Below are positions 1-9,589 of a stretch of 64,000 nucleotides of DNA, in pieces. The stretch's first letter is position 1; every line of letters starts with the position of its first letter. The notes beneath the pieces are model-generated. The model did not search any database. It was not told where the DNA came from and saw only the letters and a list, made by a program, of their open reading frames with translations. The stretch lies in contig NZ_QRAI01000001.1 of the NCBI RefSeq assembly GCF_014336955.1, forward strand, positions 62,001 through 126,000. The letters are read 5' to 3'. Source of the DNA: Saccharophagus sp. K07. GTDB lineage: Bacteria > Pseudomonadota > Gammaproteobacteria > Pseudomonadales > Cellvibrionaceae. The translations under genes were made by a program, and so were the position numbers.

Positions 1-39
1 CAACCCTCAAAAACGGGGAGGGCGCTTTTAGGGGCGAGA

Positions 40-68
40 ATTCTATACCCATCGTTTACGACTGACAA
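40..68 (-). promoter_or_regulatory. sigma70-like promoter reading out of the window
   Basis: On the minus strand a TTGTCA -35 box (63-68) and a TAGAAT -10 box (40-45) lie exactly 17 bp apart. It fires away from tsaD, so it would serve a gene left of the window. In many gammaproteobacteria rpsU is divergent from tsaD, so this may be the rpsU promoter; that gene is not visible here and the assignment is inference. Confidence 0.5.
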
Positions 69-227
69 GGGTCAAGTTAGTTTAGCGGAGCTTGGGCTTG
101 GTAGCCGAAGCGCCGGAGGAATTGTAGAAGATTGTTGGAAGCCCGATGGCCAGTGGGTAAGATGGCTGGGTTTTGCGCCAGCTGACGCGCATTTTCATTT
201 GTATCTGCAGAACCAACGAGAGTCATT

Positions 228-1262
228 ATGCGCGTTTTGGGCATAGAAACTTCATGCGATGAGACTGGGGTGGCGATCTACGACACCGATCAGGGCTTGC
301 TCGCGCACCGCTTGTACAGTCAGGTCGCCCTGCATTCGGAATACGGTGGCGTGGTACCGGAACTCGCCTCGCGCGACCATGTGCGCAAATTGCTGCCTTT
401 GATAGAAGAAGTCTTATCAGCAGCCAATACGTCACCCAAACAAATTGATGCCGTGGCCTATACCGCCGGTCCCGGATTGATCGGGGCGCTGTTGGTCGGC
501 GCCTGTTTTGGCCGCAGTCTGGCTTACGGTTGGGGAGTGCCTGCCGTCGGCGTGCATCATATGGAAGGCCACCTATTGGCACCGCTGCTGGAACCCAATC
601 CACCTTCATTTCCTTTTGTTGCCTTATTGGTGTCTGGTGGCCATACCCAACTTGTCGATGTTGCCGGTATTGGCCAGTACAAATTGTTGGGTGAGTCGGT
701 CGATGATGCCGCGGGTGAAGCCTTCGACAAAGCGGCTAAGATGCTGGACCTGGATTATCCGGGTGGGCCATTAGTGGCGCGACTGGCGGAGAAGGGTACG
801 CCAGGCCGTTTTGAGTTTCCCCGACCTATGACGGATCGCCCTGGCCTTGATTTTAGTTTCAGTGGTTTAAAGACCTTCACTCTGACGACTATCGCCGCCC
901 ATGCGGGCGCCGATGGCTTGCCTGATGACCAGACCTGTGCCGATATCGCCTGGGCCTTTCAGGAGGCGGTCGTCGATACTCTGGTCATTAAATGTCGCCG
1001 TGCCCTGGAGCAGACGGGCAAGCGCACTCTGGTTATTGCCGGAGGCGTATCAGCCAATCGCCGCTTGCGTGAAAAACTGACCGAGTCCTTGGCCAAAATT
1101 GGTGGTGAAGTGTTTTATGCGCGTCACGAATTTTGTACTGACAACGGCGCCATGATCGCATTTGCCGGCGCGCAGCGATTACTCGCTGGTCAAACGGCAG
1201 AGTTGGGGGTGAATGTATTTCCGCGTTGGAATATGGAAACCCTGCCGCCGCTGGCATTCTGA
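228..1262 (+). CDS. tsaD: tRNA N6-adenosine threonylcarbamoyltransferase TsaD
   Basis: TsaD transfers the threonylcarbamoyl group from TC-AMP to A37 of ANN-decoding tRNAs, with TsaB and TsaE, in the cytoplasm. The 344-aa length is normal for the family. Visible hallmarks are the N-terminal GIETSCDET strand, the metal-binding HMEGH motif (His111 and His115), VSGGHTQL near 135-142, and SGLKTF. The ATG at 228 starts directly at the family N-terminus. It heads a same-strand group with folB (20-bp gap) and folK. Identification is secure. Confidence 0.97.
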   Translation: MRVLGIETSCDETGVAIYDTDQGLLAHRLYSQVALHSEYGGVVPELASRDHVRKLLPLIEEVLSAANTSPKQIDAVAYTAGPGLIGALLVGACFGRSLAYGWGVPAVGVHHMEGHLLAPLLEPNPPSFPFVALLVSGGHTQLVDVAGIGQYKLLGESVDDAAGEAFDKAAKMLDLDYPGGPLVARLAEKGTPGRFEFPRPMTDRPGLDFSFSGLKTFTLTTIAAHAGADGLPDDQTCADIAWAFQEAVVDTLVIKCRRALEQTGKRTLVIAGGVSANRRLREKLTESLAKIGGEVFYARHEFCTDNGAMIAFAGAQRLLAGQTAELGVNVFPRWNMETLPPLAF

Positions 1263-1282
1263 TTTCGTTTTTGGAATTTTGC

Positions 1283-1639
1283 ATGGATAAAGTGTTTATC
1301 AATAATCTTCGCGTCGACACCATCATCGGTATTTACGATTGGGAACGGCAGGTGCGGCAAACCGTGAGTTTTGACATCGAAATGGCTCACGATATTCGCA
1401 AAGCCGCAGAGACCGACGATATTCAATACGCGCTGAATTACAAAGCGGTGAGCAAACGCCTGATTACCTTGGTGGAAAACAGCCAGTATTTGTTAATTGA
1501 AACCCTCGCAGAAGAAGCCGCGCGCGTCATAATGACGGAATTTTCTGTGCCGTGGCTCCGCTTGACCTTGTATAAACCCGGCGCCGTGCGCGGAGCGGAA
1601 AATGTCGGCGTCATTATTGAGCGGGGGCGTTTGGCATGA
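1283..1639 (+). CDS. folB: dihydroneopterin aldolase FolB
   Basis: FolB converts dihydroneopterin to 6-hydroxymethyl-dihydropterin and glycolaldehyde in folate synthesis. The open frame runs upstream to 1226 inside tsaD, but the ATG at 1283 (MDKVFINNLRVDTIIG) matches the family N-terminus and gives a normal 118 aa. Typical signatures are the GIYDWERQ segment, the central ALNYKAVS stretch, LIETLAEE, and the C-terminal LYKPGAVRGAENVGV. Its stop overlaps the folK start in an ATGA junction, which suggests translational coupling of two consecutive pathway steps. Confidence 0.95.
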   Translation: MDKVFINNLRVDTIIGIYDWERQVRQTVSFDIEMAHDIRKAAETDDIQYALNYKAVSKRLITLVENSQYLLIETLAEEAARVIMTEFSVPWLRLTLYKPGAVRGAENVGVIIERGRLA

Positions 1640-2139
1640 AGGTATTCCTGGGACTAGGCAGTAATCGGAATGCGCCGTATCACATTTCTCAAGCGCTGCT
1701 CGCGCTGAGAAAGTGTTTTGGCGCTGTGAATATCTCGCCTGTTTATGAAAGCAAATCGGTCGGCTTTGTCGGCAATAATTTTTTGAATTTGGTAGTGCAG
1801 ATCGAAACCGATTTGTCGGTCGGGGATTTATTGCAGGAATTACGCTGCATCGAAAATGACAACGGACGAGATCGCACAGCGCCGCGCTTTAGTGCACGCA
1901 CCTTGGATATCGATATTCTGTTGTACGGCGATGCAGTGGGAGATATCGACGGCGTGAAATTGCCGCGCGAGGAAATTCTCGAAAACGCGTTTGTATTGCA
2001 GCCATTATTCGATCTGGCTCCCGATCTTGTCCATCCGCAGGAAAACAAAACCATAGCGGAGCTTTGGGAAAACTACGATAAAACTCGCCAGAGTTTGTGG
2101 CGGGTGGAGTTGGATTTATCTGCTGCAGCAGACGCCTAA
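1636..2139 (+). CDS. folK: HPPK, 6-hydroxymethyl-7,8-dihydropterin pyrophosphokinase
   Basis: FolK pyrophosphorylates 6-hydroxymethyl-dihydropterin with ATP, the step after FolB. The 167-aa protein opens with FLGLGSNRNAPYHI, carries the substrate-loop region with SPVYESKSVG, and has the PRFSARTLDIDILLYG signature whose two aspartates bind magnesium. The ATGA overlap with folB fixes the start at 1636. It is convergent with the pteridine reductase gene at 2152, leaving only 12 bp between stops. Confidence 0.95.
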   Translation: MKVFLGLGSNRNAPYHISQALLALRKCFGAVNISPVYESKSVGFVGNNFLNLVVQIETDLSVGDLLQELRCIENDNGRDRTAPRFSARTLDIDILLYGDAVGDIDGVKLPREEILENAFVLQPLFDLAPDLVHPQENKTIAELWENYDKTRQSLWRVELDLSAAADA

Positions 2140-2151
2140 AAATTCCTTTTT

Positions 2152-2898
2152 CTATTGCATCAATGAGCGCCCGCCGTCCACGGTGATAATTTCTCCGGTG
2201 ATATAGGGCGCATCTTCAATTAAAAATCTTACCGTATCGGCAATGGTTTGCGCTCCGCCGAGGGCGCCGAGCGGAATTTGCTGCAATTTAAATTCCGATG
2301 CCATTTCTTTTCCATGTGCATCCTCTGGCCAAAGAATAGCGCCGGGCGCAACACCGTTGACGCGCACATCCGGTGAAAGCTCCAAAGCCAAACTTTTGGT
2401 GAGCATGGCATTGCCGGCCTTGGCAATGGAATAAATTGAATGGCCCGGCATAGGACGAACAGAAAAAATATCCGTGATATTGATAATGCAACCACGGGTT
2501 TGGCGCAGCGCTTCAATAACGGCCTGACTGAGAAAAAAGGGCGCTTTGAGATTGCTGTTGATCAGATTGTTCCATTGATCTTCGGACGCGCTTTCGACCG
2601 GGGTGGGAAAAAACGATGAGGCGTTATTGATCAATGCATCCAGCCTTCCCCAAGTCGAAGCGGCGTTAACTGCCAGAGATCGAATATCCGCGAGCAGATT
2701 TAAATCCGCTTGAATGACTCGTGCGCTGTTCGCGCGCAGAGAATTTAGCTCATCTGCCAGTTCATTCGCCTGTGCATAGGATTTATGGCAATGAATAACG
2801 ACATTCCATCCTGTTTTATGCAGTGTGCGGCAAATGCACGCACCTATGCGTCGGCCAGCGCCGGTCACCAAGGCCACTTTATTTTGCGATGAGGTCAT
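2152..2898 (-). CDS. pteridine reductase, PTR1/FolM-type short-chain dehydrogenase
   Basis: This 248-aa SDR carries the PTR1-type nucleotide motif TGAGRRIG (residues 12-19), with arginine where ordinary SDRs have glycine. It also has INNASS and the catalytic YSIAK (Tyr156, Lys160). Family members reduce dihydrobiopterin or dihydrofolate with NADPH. An open frame continues 21 bp further upstream, but ATG 2898 makes an ATGA overlap with the cca stop and is the better start. Position beside folB-folK supports a folate or pterin role. The exact substrate is not readable from sequence. Confidence 0.88.
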   Translation of the reverse strand: MTSSQNKVALVTGAGRRIGACICRTLHKTGWNVVIHCHKSYAQANELADELNSLRANSARVIQADLNLLADIRSLAVNAASTWGRLDALINNASSFFPTPVESASEDQWNNLINSNLKAPFFLSQAVIEALRQTRGCIINITDIFSVRPMPGHSIYSIAKAGNAMLTKSLALELSPDVRVNGVAPGAILWPEDAHGKEMASEFKLQQIPLGALGGAQTIADTVRFLIEDAPYITGEIITVDGGRSLMQ

Positions 2899-4136
2899 GA
2901 TGGATTTCTCTGTTGCCACTCGGCCTGAAATTGCGTCACCGCCTGGATGCGATTTTTATGCAATGCCTCACCTAATTGTGCACCCGTTAAGCCCTGATCG
3001 AGCAGGTCGCGCACTTTGACTTGCACGCAGGCGTTAAATGCGCCGGAAAAATAGACCGCTTGCGGGTAGGGACGATCTTCAAATCCGGTTCGGCCACGCG
3101 CGTCGGCTTCACAGCACAGTAAAAATTCGGCGAATCTTTCTGGTCGGCGAAAAGCGTCGAGTTTTTCCAGGGTTTTTACCAAGGTCGACGGATTCAGTTC
3201 CAAGGCGCGATGGCAATGGGTATGAAATTCCGCAACCGCCAGTGCCAGATCGCGCATATGTTTGGGTACCGCCAAACGCTGGCAAAATTCGCGTACCAAA
3301 GGCAGACTTCTTTCCTCATGGCCGTGGTGGCGTGGCCATTCTTCTTTTGGGGTTGTCGCTTTGCCGAGGTCGTGCAGCAGTGTGGCAAGTCGCACTTGCA
3401 CCTCCGAACTTAATCGACAGGCTTGCTGCAGGGCGAGCATGGTATGCACGCCGGTGTCGACTTCTGGATGATATTCCGGTCGCTGTGGCACGCCAAAAAG
3501 CGCGTCTATTTCCGGCATGATGCGCGCGAGCGCACCACATTCTTTCAATGTAAGAAAAAAAACTTCCGGATTTTTTTCTTCCAGCGCGCGGCTCATTTCT
3601 TTCCAAACGCGTTCGGCGACCAGATGATCCACTTCGCCGCTGTCGACCATTGCGCGCATCAAGTCGAGCGTTTCCGCTGCGATGGAAAAATTCAGGTGAT
3701 GATAGCGCGCGGCAAAACGCGCAACGCGCAATATGCGCACCGGGTCTTCCGCAAATGCGGGTGACACATGACGTAGGATGCGTTTTTCGAGATCGCCTCT
3801 GCCATTAAATGGATCAATTAATTCGCCGTTGGAATTTTCCGCTATGGCATTGATGGTGAGATCGCGACGGATCAGGTCCTGTTCGAGAGTGACATCTTCG
3901 GCGGCATAAAATTGAAATCCGCTATAACCAGGAGCGGTTTTGCGCTCGGTGCGCGCCAGCGCATATTCCTCTTTGCTCTGCGGGTGCAGAAAGACCGGGA
4001 AGTCGCGGCCGACCGGCTGGTAGCCTTGAGCGATCATGGCCTCGGGTGTTGCGCCGACCACGACCCAGTCTTTTTCGACAACCGGTCGACCGAGCAGCTT
4101 GTCGCGCACCGCGCCGCCTACCAAAAAAATTTCCAT
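2895..4136 (-). CDS. cca: multifunctional CCA-adding tRNA nucleotidyltransferase
   Basis: Adds or repairs the 3' CCA of tRNA using CTP and ATP without a nucleic-acid template. The 413-aa class II enzyme starts [16 protein letters not shown]. It shows the nucleotidyltransferase core EKDWVVVG, the [10 protein letters not shown] motif, the [12 protein letters not shown] region, and a C-terminal HD phosphohydrolase domain ([11 protein letters not shown], followed by HHGHE) as in the E. coli enzyme. The open frame begins 45 bp upstream at 4181, but ATG 4136 matches the family N-terminus. The stop overlaps the pteridine reductase start. Confidence 0.95.
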   Translation of the reverse strand: MEIFLVGGAVRDKLLGRPVVEKDWVVVGATPEAMIAQGYQPVGRDFPVFLHPQSKEEYALARTERKTAPGYSGFQFYAAEDVTLEQDLIRRDLTINAIAENSNGELIDPFNGRGDLEKRILRHVSPAFAEDPVRILRVARFAARYHHLNFSIAAETLDLMRAMVDSGEVDHLVAERVWKEMSRALEEKNPEVFFLTLKECGALARIMPEIDALFGVPQRPEYHPEVDTGVHTMLALQQACRLSSEVQVRLATLLHDLGKATTPKEEWPRHHGHEERSLPLVREFCQRLAVPKHMRDLALAVAEFHTHCHRALELNPSTLVKTLEKLDAFRRPERFAEFLLCCEADARGRTGFEDRPYPQAVYFSGAFNACVQVKVRDLLDQGLTGAQLGEALHKNRIQAVTQFQAEWQQRNPS

Positions 4137-4397
4137 AATTTGTGTTGACGCTTTTGAGATGTTTCGACACACTCTAGCCAACTTTCGGCTGTAAGATCAA
4201 ATGATCTCAGTCGCATTTTTTCATGAGAACTCGCTTTTTATGTCATGCCTGCATTCCAGCATTCAACTACATTCTGCCGCCGCTCTGGCGAAGCATGTCG
4301 TGCGTGCGTGGCTGCGTGCTGTGCGTGCGATTGTGGCGCGTAGGCGGCCGAGTGAAGGCGGGGGATGATGAAATAAGACGACTCTAAACCCAAATTT

Positions 4398-4433
4398 TAA
4401 AGGCCGCAGCATCAAAATCTGCGGCCTTTTTTA
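4398..4433 (+). terminator. rho-independent terminator upstream of the EamA gene
   Basis: A 9-bp stem AGGCCGCAG (4401-4409) / CTGCGGCCT (4419-4427) with a 9-nt loop is followed by six T residues and preceded by A residues, so it could work in both directions. No convincing gene ends here on the plus strand. It closes a 260-bp stretch that holds only a 54-codon frame (4223-4387) without a ribosome-binding site. It may terminate a small RNA or attenuate the permease gene that starts 48 bp later. Confidence 0.7.
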
Positions 4434-4480
4434 TGCGCCGTAGAAAAGCTGCTTTGAGGTTATCTACAGGGGCATTATTC

Positions 4481-5440
4481 ATGAGAATCGCCAGCGCTTA
4501 CGCTTTGGTCGTATTGATTTGGTCGACCACTCCTTTGGGAATTCACTGGAGCATCAGTTCTTTATCCTTTTCGTTTTCGATAATGGCGCGCATGGTGCTA
4601 GCGGCAATTTTGTGTTTTGCATTGCTGAAATTGCTGCGCAAACCATTTATTTCCGAGTCGCGCGATTGGCTGATTTATGCCGCAAGTTCATTCGGGCTTT
4701 TTCCCAATATGCTACTGATGTATTGGGCGGCGCAGTCGGTTCCCTCTGGATTAATGTCCATTATTTTGGGGATTTATCCCTTTTGTGTTGGTGTATTTTC
4801 CATTGTGGTGTTGCGGGAAAATCCTTTTTCCCCAGTCAGAATCCTTGCGTTATTGCTCGCCATTTTTGGCTTGTGGCTGGTGTATCGAGAGCAGGCGGCT
4901 GCCGGTGTCGATGCCCTTTGGGGAATTGCGGCAATCGTGCTCGCCTGCTTGATTTGGGGCTTGAGTTCAGTTTTCGTGAAAAAGCTCGCGGTCAATATGG
5001 AGCCTCTGCGCTTGGGAACCGGCAGCCTTGTTATTTCGGCACCTTTTTTCATCTTTGCATGGTGGCTGGCAGATGGCACCTTGCCGACCGCAATTGACCA
5101 GCGTTCGCTGATAGGTGTCATCTATCTCATTATTGCGGGTTCTTTGCTGGGGCACATACTCTGGTTTTATGTTTTGCGAGCCTGTTCGGTCGCCAGTGTT
5201 TCATTAATTACGCTGATCACACCGGTGATGGCGCTGAGCTGGGGCATGTTGGCTGGGGAGCAATTTTCCGCTCCGACTTTGGTGGGAGCTGGATTGATTC
5301 TTGCGGCGTTGGGCTTGTACCAGGGGCTGGTCAGTCGCGTCATGGAATGGCTTAAGCTTAGGATCCGAAGGACTTCGGCGAGAGTGGATGGTCACATCAT
5401 CCGCGCCGAAGCCATCGACGCACGGCAAATTGAGCGATAA
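4481..5440 (+). CDS. EamA-family (DMT superfamily) transporter
   Basis: A 319-aa inner-membrane protein with about ten hydrophobic segments arranged as two EamA repeats (YALVVLIWSTTPLG in the first half; IVLACLIWGLSSVFVKK in the second). Members export or import small metabolites; substrate cannot be predicted. The open frame starts at 4433 inside a terminator stem, so ATG 4481 with upstream CAGGGG is the likely start. The last 30 residues form a charged cytoplasmic tail. The gene follows a terminator and precedes a perfect 16-bp palindrome. Confidence 0.85.
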   Translation: MRIASAYALVVLIWSTTPLGIHWSISSLSFSFSIMARMVLAAILCFALLKLLRKPFISESRDWLIYAASSFGLFPNMLLMYWAAQSVPSGLMSIILGIYPFCVGVFSIVVLRENPFSPVRILALLLAIFGLWLVYREQAAAGVDALWGIAAIVLACLIWGLSSVFVKKLAVNMEPLRLGTGSLVISAPFFIFAWWLADGTLPTAIDQRSLIGVIYLIIAGSLLGHILWFYVLRACSVASVSLITLITPVMALSWGMLAGEQFSAPTLVGAGLILAALGLYQGLVSRVMEWLKLRIRRTSARVDGHIIRAEAIDARQIER

Positions 5441-5456
5441 AGTTAGCGCGCTAACT
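5441..5456. repeat. perfect 16-bp palindrome after the EamA gene
   Basis: AGTTAGCGCGCTAACT begins at the base after the permease stop codon and reads identically on both strands. There is no T-run, so it is a poor intrinsic terminator. It lies 128 bp upstream of the histidine kinase start and could be a regulator-binding site. Function is unknown. Confidence 0.4.
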
Positions 5457-5583
5457 AATTGGTGCGGCTCAATTTGGTGCAGATGCCAGTGTCACATGCC
5501 GATTCGCGTTTGCCAGTCGATGAAGCGACATCAGCGGCTGATCGCACCGCTCCGGATTTTTCATTAATAAAAGGCATTTTTGC

Positions 5584-8127
5584 GTGAGTGATGTGGCGCG
5601 ACAGCAGGCATTACGCCTGACGAATACTTTGCTGGCCGCAGCGGGCGGTGTTGTGCTGACCTTGGCCCTGATACATGGCTTTTTCAATTCCTATGTCTGG
5701 CTTTCCGGATTGTCGTTGGCGGTGTTGCTGGCGTTTTTTTGGTTGGTCAATGCCGGTTTTATTTTCGTTGTTGCCAGCGGCATTAATCAGCGGTTTGACG
5801 ATCCAGGTTTGAGCCTGCCGCAAATGTACTGGGCCACCACCTGCGTTATGGGGGCGCTGGCGATATCGACCAATTTGGACTTGGTGCTCTATCTGCTGGT
5901 GTTGATCACTGTAGTGTTTGGCGTTTTTCGTGCCAGCGAGCGCCAATTTAATGTGCTGTGTGCATATGTAATTGGCGGCATATTGTTGGCTCATGGCGTG
6001 CGCGCGCAACTCGGTTTTGCCGGGCCGTTTTCCTGGGATATTGGTTTGCAGTGGTTCACCTTCAGTTTTTGCGCGGTGACCTTGACACTGTTGTGCCGTG
6101 CGTTGGTGAAGCTGCGCAATCGCCTGCGCGATCAAAATCGAGAATTAAAAGAAGCTCTGCAGGCAAAAAGTTATTTTCTCGCCAACATGAGTCACGAGAT
6201 TCGCACGCCTATGAACGGTGTGCTCGGTATGTTGGATATAGCGTTAAATACCGATCTCGCCGATGACACCCGCCGCTATCTCACGGTCGCTCATTCGAGC
6301 GCAAATGCGCTGGTCACCATCATCAACGACATTCTCGATTTTTCCAAAATGGAAGCGGGGAAATTGCGAATTGAACCTGTGGTATTTGATCTGGAACAGA
6401 TGGTCAATGAAGTTATTGCCGCATTTGCCGCTACCGCGAAGGAAAAACAGCTCGAACTGATTTTGGATATGGCGCCAGCCACGCCGTCGTTTATCAAAGC
6501 CGATCCGGTTCGTCTGCGCCAGATCCTCAATAATCTTGTGGCCAATGCGCTCAAATTTACTGATCGAGGCGAAATAGTTGTAGCGGTGCAGCCAAATGAG
6601 TCCCTGACGGAGCTGCACTGGTCGGTCAAGGATTCCGGTATAGGTATCGCCAAAGAAAGACAGGAAGATCTGTTTGCCAGTTTTACCCAGGCGGACGCTT
6701 CGACAACGCGCCTGTACGGTGGCACGGGGTTGGGACTCGCCATCTGCAAACAGTTGTGTCAGTTGATGGGTGGACACATCGGCGTTGAAAGTGAGCCTGG
6801 AGCGGGAAGTCGGTTTTTCTTTTCACTTCCACTGGAAGTGGCGGAATCGCCTACAGCTGAGGTGGCGCCACAAAGCGCCTATCGACTTGCGGGCAAGCAG
6901 GTGTTGGTGGTGGACGACAATGCCACTAATCGATTGGTACTGCGCAAACAGCTTGAACACCAAGGTGTTGTGGTAGCCGAGGCCGATAGCGCTGCGCGAG
7001 CGCTGGCGTGGCTCAAGCGCCATCCTTCTGTGGATATGGCTTTGGTGGACCTGCAGATGCCCAAAGTGGATGGTTTGATGCTGATTGAAAAAATCCGCGC
7101 GCAGGAAGAAAACCCAAATCTGGTGCTGGTGTTATTGAGTTCGGATCTGCATGAGTTGGATCCTGCATTAATGCAGTCGTTGGGAATCAGTGCTTGGTTG
7201 AACAAACCCGTGGCGCCGCAGCGTCTGTTTCGCACCTTGAGCGAAGTTCTGGAGGTGGGCCAATTGGGTAGCAAACCAGTACAACCTGAGTCCGTCAGTC
7301 GCCCTGATAATCAAAACGTCCGGGTGGAGCATGCGGATGTTCGTTTGTTGCTGGTGGAAGACAATCGCACCAATCAGGAGGTCGCGGAAATTGCCCTGGA
7401 AACGCTCGGCTACCGCGCCGACATAGCGAGTAACGGCTTGGAAGCTGTCGGATTGATTGCGCGCGCATGGGAGCAGAATCGGGCGTACCACTTGGTGCTG
7501 ATGGATTGCCAGATGCCGGTCATGGATGGCTATGAAGCGACCCGACAAATTCGCCAGCGAGAATCCCAATACAATCTGCCGCCGGTCACGATTATCGCCA
7601 TGACGGCCAACGCCATGGCGGGCGATCGTGAAAAGTGTCTGGCCGCAGGTATGAACGGTTACCTCAGCAAGCCCATTCAGCTGGAAGTTTTGCAGCGCAA
7701 ACTCAACCAATGGTTGTTGCCGGGTTATGAGCCGAATTGGATTGAGGAAAAGCCGGAGCCCATTTCCGCCTCTGTGGTGTGGGACCCGTCGGCGTTATAT
7801 CGATTAGTCCGACAGAAAGAGGAGCGGATGGTAGGACTGCTGCAATCTTTTCTATCTGGCTTGGATGCCGTGGAGCGGGAGATTGTCCAAGCCATAGCGC
7901 GAAAGGATTGGGGCTTTGCCGCGCGTCAGATTCACAGTCTGAAAGGATCCTCGGCGAATTTGGGGGCGCGGGCGCTGCCGGCGTTTCTGGCCGAGCTGGA
8001 GCAGAAACTGAGCACACCGGAAAGTGAGCAGATCCAGGAAGAAGTCGAAGAGCTGCAAGCACAGATCATTCGCCTGCGCGGCGCTATGCAATCTTACCTG
8101 GATGTCAGCTACCTCCCGTCCGTTTGA
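5584..8127 (+). CDS. hybrid sensor histidine kinase with two receiver domains and HPt
   Basis: An 847-aa BarA-like phosphorelay protein. Residues 10-175 are hydrophobic with about five or six membrane segments and no obvious periplasmic sensor domain. HisKA follows with NMSHEIRTPMNG (phosphoacceptor His204), then HATPase_c (NNLVANALKF, DSGIGI, GTGLGLAI). Two receiver domains have phosphoacceptors Asp489 (VDLQMPKVDG) and Asp641 (MDCQMPVMDG), and a C-terminal HPt has His784 (IHSLKGSS). The start is GTG with AAAAGG upstream. No response regulator with an output domain is adjacent, so the partner is unknown. The 3' end overlaps phrB by 23 bp. Confidence 0.93.
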   Translation: MSDVARQQALRLTNTLLAAAGGVVLTLALIHGFFNSYVWLSGLSLAVLLAFFWLVNAGFIFVVASGINQRFDDPGLSLPQMYWATTCVMGALAISTNLDLVLYLLVLITVVFGVFRASERQFNVLCAYVIGGILLAHGVRAQLGFAGPFSWDIGLQWFTFSFCAVTLTLLCRALVKLRNRLRDQNRELKEALQAKSYFLANMSHEIRTPMNGVLGMLDIALNTDLADDTRRYLTVAHSSANALVTIINDILDFSKMEAGKLRIEPVVFDLEQMVNEVIAAFAATAKEKQLELILDMAPATPSFIKADPVRLRQILNNLVANALKFTDRGEIVVAVQPNESLTELHWSVKDSGIGIAKERQEDLFASFTQADASTTRLYGGTGLGLAICKQLCQLMGGHIGVESEPGAGSRFFFSLPLEVAESPTAEVAPQSAYRLAGKQVLVVDDNATNRLVLRKQLEHQGVVVAEADSAARALAWLKRHPSVDMALVDLQMPKVDGLMLIEKIRAQEENPNLVLVLLSSDLHELDPALMQSLGISAWLNKPVAPQRLFRTLSEVLEVGQLGSKPVQPESVSRPDNQNVRVEHADVRLLLVEDNRTNQEVAEIALETLGYRADIASNGLEAVGLIARAWEQNRAYHLVLMDCQMPVMDGYEATRQIRQRESQYNLPPVTIIAMTANAMAGDREKCLAAGMNGYLSKPIQLEVLQRKLNQWLLPGYEPNWIEEKPEPISASVVWDPSALYRLVRQKEERMVGLLQSFLSGLDAVEREIVQAIARKDWGFAARQIHSLKGSSANLGARALPAFLAELEQKLSTPESEQIQEEVEELQAQIIRLRGAMQSYLDVSYLPSV

Positions 8128-9520
8128 ATGTGGCGTAAGCTTCCAGTGCCTCGCGTCGGGCAGTGTCATGGTCAACCAGTGGATGCGGGTAGGAATAACC
8201 CAAAGTGATGCCCGCCTCAATCAATACGGATTCCGGCGCTGCCCAAGGTTTATGAATAAAAGCCGCGGGCAGTTTGGCAAGTTCCGGTACCCAGGCGCGA
8301 ACATAATCGCCTGCGGGGTCGAATTTCTGCCCCTGCAGAATGGGATTAAAAATCCGAAAATAGGGCGCCGCGTCCGCGCCACAACCTGCCACCCATTGCC
8401 AGCCAGCGGAATTATTCGCCAGATCCGCATCCACCAAAGTCTCCCAAAACCAGCGCGCACCTTCGCGCCAATGAATTCCCAAATGTTTGACCAGAAATGA
8501 TGCGACGATCATGCGCACACGATTGTGCATCCAACCGGTCTTCCACAACTGGCGCATACCAGCGTCAATAATCGGATAACCCGTAAGTCCCTTCTGCCAC
8601 GCCGCCAAAAAACGCGGCTGTTTTTTCCAAGGAAAATTTGCAAAAGCAGGTTTAAAGGGCTTATCTGTAATATGCGGCCAGTGGTGCAATAAATAAAAAC
8701 TGAATTCCCGCCACATTAATTGCCGTAAAAAAGGCTCCGCAGTCGTGCGAAATCGACTGAGTTCATGCCAGACCTTGCGCGGACTGATTTCGCCGAAATG
8801 CAGATGCGGTGACAATCTCGAAGTGCCATCCTGCGCAGGGAAATCGCGTCCAGTTGAATAATGTGCGAGTTTGTCGTCGACTAAATCCTGTAAAGCCAGC
8901 TGCGCGCCGGTTTCACCGGGTAGCCAGGGAGAAAATCCTTTTGCCCAGTTGGGTTTGGTTGGCAGAAGGTGCCAGTCGCTCAGATTTTTGCTCTGTAAAG
9001 ATCGTTTATACCAGCTAGGTTTAGTTGGTGGAGGATTGGCCGGGATATGCAGATGCTTCAAGCAGTGTTTATAAAAGGGCGTAAATACCTGAAAGGGTTT
9101 GCCCTGTTGATTCAGTATCGAATCCGGTTCCTGTAATAGTCTGCCACTGTAGCGTTTGCAGTGGATTCCTTCTGCGTCAAACGCGTGAAAAATTTCCTGT
9201 TGTTTTGTTGCTAGCCAAGGTTCGTAAGCGCGGCTGAAATAAATCGCGGTAGAACCGGTTTGTTTGGCGAGTTCATGCAATATGTCAGCTGTTTTTCCAT
9301 GCCGCAAAAGCAATTTTCCACCTTGCGCGGCAATGGTTTGTTGTAATGCTTTTAAGCTGTGGTGCAACCACCATTGACTGGCACTGCCGAAAAACCAGGG
9401 GTCATCGTGGTCAAGAATAAAAAGGGGAATGACTTGTTTGTGTTGCTGCAGTGCTGCTGCGAGACCTGGATTGTCCTGCAAGCGAAGGTCGAGCGTGAAC
9501 CAAAAAATTGCGGTGGTCAT
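8105..9520 (-). CDS. phrB: deoxyribodipyrimidine photolyase
   Basis: A 471-aa class I CPD photolyase that splits cyclobutane pyrimidine dimers with blue light and reduced FAD. The N-terminal antenna (alpha/beta) domain starts IFWFTLDLRLQDNP. The FAD domain shows LMWREFSFYLLHHWP, IIDAGMRQLWKTGWMHNRVRM (motif split here for position only), DADLANNSAGWQW and FRIFNPILQ. The canonical WFRRDLR start is WFTLDLR here, a mild deviation. It is convergent with, and overlaps by 23 bp, the hybrid kinase gene. No clear ribosome-binding site precedes ATG 9520. Confidence 0.94.
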   Translation of the reverse strand: MTTAIFWFTLDLRLQDNPGLAAALQQHKQVIPLFILDHDDPWFFGSASQWWLHHSLKALQQTIAAQGGKLLLRHGKTADILHELAKQTGSTAIYFSRAYEPWLATKQQEIFHAFDAEGIHCKRYSGRLLQEPDSILNQQGKPFQVFTPFYKHCLKHLHIPANPPPTKPSWYKRSLQSKNLSDWHLLPTKPNWAKGFSPWLPGETGAQLALQDLVDDKLAHYSTGRDFPAQDGTSRLSPHLHFGEISPRKVWHELSRFRTTAEPFLRQLMWREFSFYLLHHWPHITDKPFKPAFANFPWKKQPRFLAAWQKGLTGYPIIDAGMRQLWKTGWMHNRVRMIVASFLVKHLGIHWREGARWFWETLVDADLANNSAGWQWVAGCGADAAPYFRIFNPILQGQKFDPAGDYVRAWVPELAKLPAAFIHKPWAAPESVLIEAGITLGYSYPHPLVDHDTARREALEAYATFKRTGGS

Positions 9521-9529
9521 AAAACGAGG

Positions 9530-9560
9530 TGTGTCATCTCAAAAACTTGAGCATGACACA
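9530..9560. repeat. strong hairpin between spoVR and phrB
   Basis: Nested inverted repeats TGTGTCAT-CTCAA / TTGAG-ATGACACA form a 13-bp stem with one bulged base and a 4-nt loop. On the minus strand it follows the spoVR stop and is followed by CCTCGTTTT. It probably ends the prkA-yeaH-spoVR transcript, though the T-run is short. Confidence 0.55.
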
Positions 9561-9589
9561 CTGTTTTCACGCGTTCTGTGGGATAAGCC

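Noticed and set aside
4223-4387. A 54-codon cysteine-rich frame before the EamA gene
   Set aside because: No ribosome-binding site and a repetitive GTGCGTGC composition; kept only as part of a finding about the terminator.
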